The position numbers and the translations under genes were made by a program. The notes beneath the pieces were generated by a model, which was not told the origin of the DNA, ran no database searches, and saw nothing but the letters and a program-made list of their open reading frames with translations. 64,000 nt of DNA from Trichomonas vaginalis G3 (Eukaryota; Parabasalia; Trichomonadida; Trichomonadidae), in NCBI RefSeq assembly GCF_026262505.1, contig NC_067204.1:25141300-25205299 (forward strand). The letters run 5' to 3'. This document shows positions 11,329-18,840 of this stretch, one piece after another. Within the stretch, counting starts at the first letter, position 1, and the number at the start of each line of letters is the position of its first letter.

Positions 11329-12621
11329 TTAATCAAAGTCATCAATGTCTTCGTCTTCTGATTCCCATTCGGACTTGAAAACTTGATAATCTCCTCCTGG
11401 TACACTCTGAATGGATTTTTTGTATTTGTTCTGTTTTTTAGAACCTTTTGTAACAGTTTTTTGTTTCAATATCATTTTGGAGTAACAATTCTCTTCAAAT
11501 GATTTGACACAATCTTCTGGAAGTGGGGAAAGATGTAATGCTTTTTGTATATCTCCGAGAAAATGCTCTGGATCATTCCATTCTAAGATTGCAACGTTAA
11601 CTCTAATGTTAATGTTCTTCCAGGCTCTTGATTTGTCCAAATAGCATGCAATTTTGGAGTTAAACGCTTCATTCATGCAGGTAGATCCAATGGAAGAAAC
11701 TTTGGAAACTATGGGTGTCCATTTGTGAACCCAGTCATAGAGCATGAATTGAAGTTGGATCGAATTGACACCTTTTTGCCATTCAAAGCATTTGTAATTG
11801 TGCGGTTCGCAAAAAGAATGATTGCCTACGTAATGGTAGACACAATTCTCCCACATTTTCGTACGTTTGTCAATATTTTCTTCGGCAAAACATGACCAAA
11901 GCCACATACTTAGGCTTGCATTCAGACCCCAGAAAGGTCTCTCTATTTTTTCAATCTTCTGAGTCTTGTCGTTGAAAACTTCAACTGTCTTATGAGAAGC
12001 TGAGAACTTTGTAAAATCTTTTGAGATATTTTTTGATACATGACCTGGATCGAATCTTTCAAGATGAGAGACGCCAAATTCTTTAAAGACAGAGACACTT
12101 TTGTTATCTCGGTCTTTAATAATCTCTTTAACATCTTTCAAGATATTGTATTTCTTTAATTGCTTCAAGATGATTCGAGTTCCAGCACTTTCCATATTGT
12201 TGGAAGCTCCGGAATACTGAGCATGCTGTCTGTTTCCACCAATATGGTTGATGTTCACGCATGCAAGAACTCTTTTTGTGACAGCATCGAGCGCAGTTAC
12301 TGTACAACTTGGCGAGTTTCGCCTGTGCGTCCATCTTGCATCAATGGATAAGTAACCACTGAAGGACTTTCTCGACAGCATTAGGGAAATACTTTTAAGT
12401 CTTCTAATCTTATCGTCACAAAATCTCTGTTGTCTCATGACACCACTCTTCACAGGGGGCTTAGTTCCACAAAGAGAAAGAAAGCGAGCACCTTTTGTAT
12501 ATGGCATTCCGGTCATTATGCAAGCACCAAGCATCTGTCGCGCTGAGAGTCGACGACGTTCGTGGAGTAAAATGTTATGCATTGCCTTTGTTTTCCGTTT
12601 TGGGTGAACAATATGGCCCAT
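11329..12621 (-). CDS. Kolobok-like DDE transposase
   Basis: A 430-residue protein, the only gene of the surrounding TTAA element. Visible landmarks are a first catalytic-type Asp in LSIDARWTHRR (about residue 94), a second block KDRDNKSVSVF followed by FDPGHVSKNI, and a Cys/His cluster VYHYVGNHSFCEPHNYKC that resembles the H-G-D-H-S-x-C insert of Kolobok transposases. The last 60 residues are basic and then acidic (SEWESEDEDIDDFD). No N-terminal THAP zinc finger is seen, and the protein is shorter than animal relatives. The frame is intact, so the copy may be young. Immediately upstream are an initiator-like TCATTTTTTTG and a TTTTGGCGGGA box. A Mutator-type transposase is the main alternative, but the TTAA target argues against it. 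Confidence 0.75.
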   Translation of the reverse strand: MGHIVHPKRKTKAMHNILLHERRRLSARQMLGACIMTGMPYTKGARFLSLCGTKPPVKSGVMRQQRFCDDKIRRLKSISLMLSRKSFSGYLSIDARWTHRRNSPSCTVTALDAVTKRVLACVNINHIGGNRQHAQYSGASNNMESAGTRIILKQLKKYNILKDVKEIIKDRDNKSVSVFKEFGVSHLERFDPGHVSKNISKDFTKFSASHKTVEVFNDKTQKIEKIERPFWGLNASLSMWLWSCFAEENIDKRTKMWENCVYHYVGNHSFCEPHNYKCFEWQKGVNSIQLQFMLYDWVHKWTPIVSKVSSIGSTCMNEAFNSKIACYLDKSRAWKNINIRVNVAILEWNDPEHFLGDIQKALHLSPLPEDCVKSFEENCYSKMILKQKTVTKGSKKQNKYKKSIQSVPGGDYQVFKSEWESEDEDIDDFD

Positions 12622-12628
12622 ACAACAA

Positions 12629-12652
12629 CAAAAAAATGAAATCCCGCCAAAA
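12629..12652 (-). promoter_or_regulatory. Initiator plus E2F-like box upstream of the transposase
   Basis: Read on the minus strand, TTTTGGCGGGA (12642-12652) is followed at once by TCATTTTTTTG (12629-12639) and then the ATG at 12621. The first matches the general E2F/DP site (TTTSSCGC class) and the second the trichomonad initiator TCA-Y-T-W. The spacing of about 15 bases from initiator to ATG is typical. Function is inferred from sequence only. Confidence 0.5.
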
Positions 12653-13946
12653 GTGAAAATTGAATAAAAAGTAATAATTAATAAATATATACTATATCAT
12701 TAGATGAATATTTTGGAATAACATTTTAAAATCGAGGTTTTTCAATGGATAACGGTTCAATCAAAAATTTGACCCCATTTTAGAATCTACATTAAAAATG
12801 GAACATTTCTGTCGTTTCAAAATTCCAAAATAACGTTTCTATTCCTCTCAAAAGTAAAAATAAACTTTATTGGGGAAAAATATTTTTATTTTCCAAAAAA
12901 AATGAAAACCTTAAATGCAAATCTAATTTTGATGCTTTTGTTTGTGATTTTTTGGATTTCGAAAAAAATTTGAAAATTCAGACAAGTTACCATTAACACT
13001 AATACGTTTCAGCGAGTCGGTCCCATCAGAGAAATTTTCATAAATCGGCGATATAATTTATTATTTCAGCAAAATATTCTCAGATCCAACTAGAATAAGG
13101 TCAAATTATACAAATTTAGCAAAGGCTAGTTATCCTACCTATTCAATTAACTTTAATTTTAAATAATTCAAGACAATTCTCAAAATTACCTTAATAATCG
13201 CGTTCTCTTCGCAAAATGACGATTCATCATTCACTACCAGCATAACTGAGGGCTTGTGCTCACAGAATAATACAGATAATTTACTTATTAATGCAAAATT
13301 TAGTACCAAAAGGTAATCATAGAAGATACAAAAAAAGTTTCTTTATTTTGATTGCTGATTTTATTTCTTCTAAAATTTACCAAATCTAAAAAATCCAAAA
13401 TTGAATGCTATTGAATTTCATGTTTATGTAACATATACTATTTATTATATAAGGAATAAAAATTTTATAGTTTTAATCAAAAATAAAGGTGTACTAAATG
13501 CATACAAAACAAGGTATTTTTTACTCATCCAAAATATGTTAACAGTGCTATTTATATAATCAATATCCGAATTTCGAAATCATTTTGATGAAATCTTTAT
13601 TTTAAAATTGAGTTGACTGTTAAAATCACCCGAGAAGAGGGATTATCTCAATGAAAAGTACATAAAATAGCAAACGCACAAGATGGCACTATGCAGCTTT
13701 ATATTGTTATACAGGATGAACATATAAAATGTTTGGAAAACACTTACTTCGTTCTACAAATGTGTATCTCTTTATATCAAAGATTCTTCTCAAATTATTG
13801 AGAGACTTCTCTCAAAAAAAGGAAAATTTGATAACTAAAAAAAATTATGGCATAACCTCTCGTTTTGCATAGATATATATTTACATGGTCACAGAGCTTA
13901 TTTTCATTGTCAAAACTTAAAAATTTTTAGTGGACTATACCCTTAA

Positions 13947-15073
13947 ATGTTTGATTTTTTTGAAAATAAAACTATTAATTTTCTTTATTTCTTCAATTTA
14001 GATTATAGAATATACACACAACTTCTACTCAGAATAATATTAAGCAAATTAAAGTGTTGAATAAACTTAGAGTGCAAAATCTACATTGTTTTAGAAACCA
14101 TTATTTTTGTCAATCAACATTGTTTGCCACTACATAAAGTAATTCACAATTATTAGTGGCAAATATTGTAATGTCAAAATGTCATTTTTTGTGAGTTATC
14201 CCTGACTCCTTCATAGAGATTGGTTTTGACATGAAGGAGTGGAATTTCACTTCTGTAATGGATATGATAGATAGCTCAGAATTTATGAATATGAATTAAC
14301 AATTCTAAATAGTAGGTTATATAACTTAAATTTGATAAATTAATATAAGCATATTCTAATAAAATTTAAGTTAAGAGTATAAAATTCATTGGCTGTATAT
14401 TGTATGTGCCATCAATGATATGTTAAATTCAATAATTTTATGACGAGTATAAAATTCAGATCAAAAAATTATCGTTTTATGAAGTAATATACTTGCAATA
14501 TGTTTTACATGTTTATGATATATGATTAATGACTTTGCATAGGGCTACAAAGTAGTTTTGCAAGTAGAAATTTGATAAAGATATATTTTTATTCATAATT
14601 TAGTTAATTAAATGAGGAACACCCGTTATTTCGAAAATTCCATATAATCTAGCTCCAATTTTTTTTTAAAAATTATATGATTTGGATTTGAATAAATGGG
14701 GAAAAATGATACTATTGCGTCTAAGTTTGTTTTGGTTTATTTTATGATAATCTGATACATAATACTTATATGGGAAATTTTTGATCAACTGTTCGATTGC
14801 TAAGAAAACAAGTTAATTGTTCAATTTCAATACTATCATTCTTTTAATCATTATATGCACATAAGAATATAATATGCAATGAGCAAAATGTTTTATAATT
14901 TTTGTCAAACATGAATTGAAAGGGAGCAATAAGACACCTATTCAATTTTTGAATTATCTCAAAAACAATATAATACTCTACTCATCTATTATTAAATATA
15001 TTTTAAATCAAAATTTTCGTTGGTTAGGTATCTCTGAAAAAAACATAAAACACAATTTCAGTTTTTTTAGAAA
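13947..15073. other. AT-rich intergenic region with a 3'-flank repeat
   Basis: The first 95 bases (13947-14040) continue the 3' flank of the armadillo-like gene displaced by the Kolobok insertion and match 40254-40340. A hairpin lies at 14123-14164. The rest, up to the UPF1 start, shows no supported gene. A 95-codon frame at 14916-15203 overlaps the UPF1 start in another frame and is discounted. Confidence 0.5.
14122..14164. repeat. Hairpin around a 17-bp repeated motif
   Basis: TTTGCCACTA and TAGTGGCAAA form a perfect 10-bp stem. The loop contains TAAAGTAATTCACAATT (14135-14151). The same 17-mer occurs just after the armadillo-like gene (10901-10917) and after its relic (40212-40228). Confidence 0.6.
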
Positions 15074-16156
15074 ATGGCCGAGGTCGCATGCGCAATATGT
15101 GGTTGCAAAGAGAAAAACTGTCTCGCACACTCATTGGAATACAATGTCTGGTTTTGCAATGGCAAATGTGGAGCCGGAAAGAGTCACTTTTTTAGATTTC
15201 TAAAAATGACAAGATCTACTGATATTGATTTTCCTGAAGGCAATCCTTTACATGGACAAGAAATCAAATGTGATGTATGTGGCGAAACTAGTCTTTTCTC
15301 TCTTGGAATTTTTGAGTCTGATTCAGGAAGAACAATTGTATGTTCCAGCAGATGCCAATTCGATGACAGATTCAAAAATGAGAAAAACAAGAAGTTCATT
15401 CCACTAATTACTGACTCAAGTATTGCAGAAGAAATATTACCTTTCCCAGAGAACTGTCCTGAAGAGTTAACACAAGCAGAAATCTCTGACAAGATCAATA
15501 AGATTGTTGGCCGTGAGAGAAAACAAAATAAAACTACTTTGGAAAAAGCAAAATACACATATGAAACAGCTGATGAGTATCAGAGTATTTTCACTGCAAT
15601 GATTAGAGCAGAATCCAATTCCAACACATTCAAAACAATGAAAGAGATCATTAATATCTCAAATGTTAAATGGATTGGTAAAAGAAAGTTTTCTTTCCCT
15701 ATCAAGCCTTCCGCACAAAGAAATATCACATATGCATTCACATATTCAATTGCAAAGAGTGGCCATGCGGAGTTTAAGGAAAAAGCATATTTCGAGAAAT
15801 ATGATGAAAAAGAAGGAAGAATTCATATGTTCTTGGACGTTGATTCTGACAATTTTCAAGCTGATTCCATGAAATTAAGGAAAGAAATAAATTCCGCAAC
15901 ATACCAACGTCAACTTAATGCAGTAGAAACATTCTCTAATTTACCTAATTCAATACCAAGTTCTATCAAAGAATTTGAATATGAATTCTGGCAAAACTTA
16001 TTCTTAGGAAATTTTGATGCTGCTACTTTCAATGAATTAAACAAGATTGAAAGAGTTGTTCCGATTTCAGAGAATGCACCAAAATTAAACACATCACAAA
16101 CAAAAGCTTGTGAAGCAGCACTTTTGTTATATACGAAAACGATAAAAACAGTTTGA
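15074..16156 (+). CDS. UPF1: UPF1 5' part: Cys/His-rich domain and 1B region, cut by an insertion
   Basis: This is the N-terminal part of the ATP-dependent RNA helicase that drives nonsense-mediated mRNA decay. The zinc-binding CH domain fills about residues 5-105, with CAICGCKEKNC, a VWFCNGKC.....SHFFRFL block and a second CDVCGETSLFSLG...VVCSSRC module, all characteristic of UPF1. The middle (about residues 150-330) corresponds to the stalk and 1B domain, then LNTSQTKACEAAL, the segment that precedes helicase motif I. The genuine UPF1 sequence stops at about 16124; the remaining codons to the stop at 16156 come from inserted DNA. The helicase core resumes at 17206. The start ATG follows TTTCAGTTTTTTT, a fair initiator. 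Confidence 0.88.
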   Translation: MAEVACAICGCKEKNCLAHSLEYNVWFCNGKCGAGKSHFFRFLKMTRSTDIDFPEGNPLHGQEIKCDVCGETSLFSLGIFESDSGRTIVCSSRCQFDDRFKNEKNKKFIPLITDSSIAEEILPFPENCPEELTQAEISDKINKIVGRERKQNKTTLEKAKYTYETADEYQSIFTAMIRAESNSNTFKTMKEIINISNVKWIGKRKFSFPIKPSAQRNITYAFTYSIAKSGHAEFKEKAYFEKYDEKEGRIHMFLDVDSDNFQADSMKLRKEINSATYQRQLNAVETFSNLPNSIPSSIKEFEYEFWQNLFLGNFDAATFNELNKIERVVPISENAPKLNTSQTKACEAALLLYTKTIKTV

Positions 16157-16564
16157 CAGAAAAGTGACAACTTTACGTGTCAAAAATATAAAAAGTGATA
16201 TTTTATTCATCATTATCTTCTTCATAATTTATTTCATATTCTTCTTCATATCCACCTTCATATTCTTCACTTTGTCCCTCCTTCTCTTTTTTACCATCTT
16301 TATTATCAATAAGAAAATAATTTGAATAAGTTTCAATATAGATTGATCAATTTATGAATGGGAATCCAAAATTAGAACAGCCGAATTGGTATATTGATAA
16401 CAAATGATATTATGTTATTAATAAGGTATAAATGTTTTGAATGTAATTCAAATTAATTTTGAATATGAAATTGAATAAGATTGAAAAATTAAATATATAG
16501 AATTTTGAATGAGTTTCCGTTGAAATGAATGTTATGGAAATGTAGAAAATATTAGCCTTTGATG

Positions 16565-17112
16565 AATTGGAGGGTGAGAGATATTATTTCATACAATACT
16601 ACTCTCACCCTCCAATTCCCAGCCAAAATGGCTAAAAATTGCCCGCAATGTGAACAATTGCGGGCAATTTTTAGCCATTTTGGCTTGGAACTAGAGCCTG
16701 CGAGTACATGATAGTATCATACCTCACAGGCTCTAGTTCTCTATATGGCGCCGAGAAATTTTGGTGAAATGTGGTCGCATTTCACCAAAATTTTTTCGGC
16801 GCCATAGGATGAATTGGAGGGTGAGAGATATTATTTCATACAATACTACTCTCACCTCCAATTCCCAGCCAAAATGGCTAAAAATTGCCCGCAATGTGAA
16901 CAATTGCGGGCAATTTTTTAGCCATTTTGGCTTGGAACTAGAGCCTGCGAGTACATGGATATATCAGTACCTCACAGGCTCTAGTTCTCTATATGGCGCC
17001 GAGAAATTTTGGTGAAATGTGGTCGCATTTCACCAAAATTTTTTCGGCGCCATAGGATGAATTGGAGGGTGAGAGATATTATTTCATACAATACTACTCT
17101 CACCCTCAATTT
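16565..17112. repeat. Tandem array of four long hairpins (H1-H4), 2.2 units
   Basis: The unit is 247-248 bp and contains four different near-perfect inverted repeats in fixed order. First unit: H1 16565-16617 (arm AATTGGAGGGTGAGAG), H2 16621-16685 (perfect 29-bp stem, 7-base loop GTGAACA), H3 16688-16739 (arm GAACTAGAGCCTG), H4 16744-16806 (arm TATGGCGCCGA). Second unit: H1 16812-16863, H2 16867-16932, H3 16935-16987, H4 16992-17054. A final H1 closes the array at 17060-17112. Copies differ by a few bases only, mostly in loops. A diverged H3-H4-H1 set occurs at 63392-63574. Confidence 0.92.
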
Positions 17113-17149
17113 TAATTACTTAAACTCATTCTATTTTTTTGACATGTAA

Positions 17150-18622
17150 ATGTCACTTTTACTGAGATCTGACACAATGTCAGATCTCTTTTTTTCGTAT
17201 ATAAGACTTTCACAGAAATTCACATTCATTCAAGGTCCTCCTGGTACAGGAAAAACAAGAACAATTGTTGCTATAACAAAGTCATTCATTGATGCAGGAA
17301 TCAAACCAGTTTTGATTGTTGGACATTCCAATCTCACTGCTGATTTCTGCTGCCAAGAATTAAGGCATATAAATGTTGGCCGTGTTTTGTCATTGCAAAT
17401 TGAAGATGCTATTGTCGCAGCAAAGGCAAATGAAATTGATTCTGAATACGATCATCCAATTCCAGGATTCAATAGATCAGACTATTCCATTCATCGTAAA
17501 GCAGTTGATGCTTATAACAATAAGAATGGTATTGAAGCTGGTACATATCCAAACATGAGGAGAATGAAGGTTTACAGGGAATTGAAGGACATCGAACAAA
17601 AATTAATCATGGACAAAGATGCAATTTGCGTTACATCTTCCACAAGTGGAGCAGCAAGGCTTGATACATTGAAGAATACTAAATTAAGATTCCCTGTTGT
17701 TATCTTTGATGAAGCAGGTCAATGCATTGATCCAGATTTCTTGATTTCTTTGTGTCATTTCCCTGAAAGAATGATTCTTGTTGGCGATACATTTCAATTG
17801 GGCCCTTTGATTTTGAATCGTTCAGCAGAGCAATGTGGACTTGGAGTTAACATTTTGACAAAATTGCTCAAACAAGAAATAGCTCCAAATCTTCTTGTTC
17901 ATCAGTACAGAATGCATCCCGCACTTCTTGAATTCCCTTCAAAATACTTTTACCATGATCTTGTTAAAAGTGGAATCAAAGCCGATGCCAGAATTTTTGC
18001 TTATCCAAAGGGCAAAATGTTCAAATTCCCTAATCCAGAAAAGCCTCTCATGTTCTGGGATGTCGATGGAAAAGAAAGCGTTGGCTCAGATGGAAACTCA
18101 TTTGTTAACTTGGTTCAAGCAGATGCAGTTTCTAAGGCTTTGGATGCTTTGCATGAAGCTGGAATTCCACCAGAATCCATTGGTATCATCACTGCATACA
18201 ATGGCCAGAATGATTTCCTTATGGACAATCTTGGAGAAATATGCAGTGTCTGCGGTGAAAAGTTTATCAACAGAGTTGAAATCGCAACAGTTGATGGATT
18301 CCAAGGCAGAGAAAAAGACTTCATCATCTTCAACTTGGTCAGATCAAATCCAGATTTCAACATTGGCTTCCTTGTTAGGAAAGAAAGATTGAATGTTTCC
18401 ATCACAAGAGCTCGTTATGGTCTCATTGTAATTGGAAGTGCAAGAACTTTCTCTGGATGCCAAATGTACTGCGACTGGATGAAATACTTTGTTGACAATA
18501 ATTGCTTCATCAGAGGCGATGACTTCACGTGTCTTTATCCAAGTTCTTTCACATCTCATGTCGGAGAAAAGGAGAGGAAGGAACAAGAAAGAGCACAACG
18601 CCAGTGTGAAAATAAGAAGTAA
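17150..18622 (+). CDS. UPF1: UPF1 3' part: superfamily 1 helicase core
   Basis: This is the ATPase/helicase half of the UPF1 gene split by the insertion. Genuine UPF1 sequence starts at about 17206 (SQKFTF) and runs through Walker A GPPGTGKT, motif II DEAGQ, motif III GDTFQLGPL, motif IV QYRMHPALLEFPS, motif V TVDGFQGREKDFI and motif VI RLNVSITRARYG, all in order and intact. The end is basic and Gln/Glu-rich, without the long SQ tail of animal UPF1. The first codons (from 17150 or, better, 17177) belong to the inserted element. If the ACTTT duplication is collapsed, the frame reads straight from the 5' part into this one with the spacing normal for UPF1. A shortened helicase without the CH domain could be made from this piece alone, but nothing proves that it is. 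Confidence 0.88.
   Translation: MSLLLRSDTMSDLFFSYIRLSQKFTFIQGPPGTGKTRTIVAITKSFIDAGIKPVLIVGHSNLTADFCCQELRHINVGRVLSLQIEDAIVAAKANEIDSEYDHPIPGFNRSDYSIHRKAVDAYNNKNGIEAGTYPNMRRMKVYRELKDIEQKLIMDKDAICVTSSTSGAARLDTLKNTKLRFPVVIFDEAGQCIDPDFLISLCHFPERMILVGDTFQLGPLILNRSAEQCGLGVNILTKLLKQEIAPNLLVHQYRMHPALLEFPSKYFYHDLVKSGIKADARIFAYPKGKMFKFPNPEKPLMFWDVDGKESVGSDGNSFVNLVQADAVSKALDALHEAGIPPESIGIITAYNGQNDFLMDNLGEICSVCGEKFINRVEIATVDGFQGREKDFIIFNLVRSNPDFNIGFLVRKERLNVSITRARYGLIVIGSARTFSGCQMYCDWMKYFVDNNCFIRGDDFTCLYPSSFTSHVGEKERKEQERAQRQCENKK
17153..17188 (+). promoter_or_regulatory. Initiator-like motif and palindrome at the right end of the UPF1 insert
   Basis: TCACTTTTA at 17153-17161 matches the trichomonad initiator. 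It is followed by a perfect 11-bp palindrome GAGATCTGACA/TGTCAGATCTC (17164-17174 and 17178-17188). The ATG at 17177, in the palindrome's centre, is in frame with the UPF1 helicase core. The insert may therefore provide a promoter and start codon; this is inference. Confidence 0.4.
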
Positions 18623-18814
18623 TTCTACTCAAAATAAAATCTTTTAATTTCGTTTCTATTTCAAAGAAATTTTGCATTGGAAACAAAATACTATTTTTAA
18701 TGAGAAAATCTCAATATTATGTTTTTCTAATAATAAATGTGAGAAATCAATTATACAGATACAAGACGAATGTTTCCCAAAATATCAGGATAACATCGTT
18801 AATTGATGAAAGAA

Positions 18815-18826
18815 TTTTTAAACGGC
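18815..18826 (+). promoter_or_regulatory. TTTTTAAACGGC box before the acidic repeat gene
   Basis: It lies 15 bases before the ATG at 18841 and contains the Myb-type core AACGG. The decamer TTTTTAAACG also occurs just upstream of the coiled-coil gene that starts at 26634 on the other strand. Confidence 0.35.
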
Positions 18827-18840
18827 ATTTTTTGTTTTAA

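Larger units (their letters stand above)
10939..13946. mobile_element. Kolobok-type DNA transposon with TTAA target duplication
   Basis: The element starts and ends in TTAA (10939-10942 and 13943-13946). Its imperfect terminal inverted repeats extend about 105 bp: the outer end TTAAGGGTATAGT is identical, and the inner end GAGAGGTTAYGCCATAAT is also shared. It carries one minus-strand transposase gene (11329-12621) and about 1.3 kb of non-coding DNA on the other side. It sits 40 bp after the armadillo-like gene. A paralogous copy of the flanks at 40191-40340 lacks the element and joins exactly at one TTAA, which confirms both boundaries and the duplication. TTAA targets are typical of Kolobok and piggyBac; the transposase motifs favour Kolobok. 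Confidence 0.88.
16125..17205. mobile_element. 1.08-kb hairpin-bearing insertion inside UPF1
   Basis: The insert is flanked by a 5-bp direct duplication ACTTT (16120-16124 and 17206-17210). Its ends carry inverted TTATATACGAAAA (16127-16139 and 17192-17204), and further in a second matching block with AAAGTGACA and a TTTAC.TGTCAAAAA stretch. Just inside the left end, the minus strand reads the acidic C-terminal tail of some protein (Glu/Tyr-rich, bases about 16205-16340), so the insert looks like an internally deleted derivative of a larger element. Its TCACTTTT motifs resemble those ahead of the methylase at 59861, hinting at a Polinton-type parent; that link is weak. More than half of its length is the hairpin array at 16565-17112. 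Confidence 0.75.

Noticed and set aside
14916-15203. 95-codon frame overlapping the start of UPF1
   Set aside because: It lies out of frame with the conserved CH domain and shows no features.
16125-17205. A spliced intron in UPF1
   Set aside because: The borders lack the conserved parabasalid splice motifs (GTATGT and the ACTAACACACAG-type 3' end), the segment is flanked by a 5-bp direct duplication, and it has inverted termini, so an insertion explains it better.
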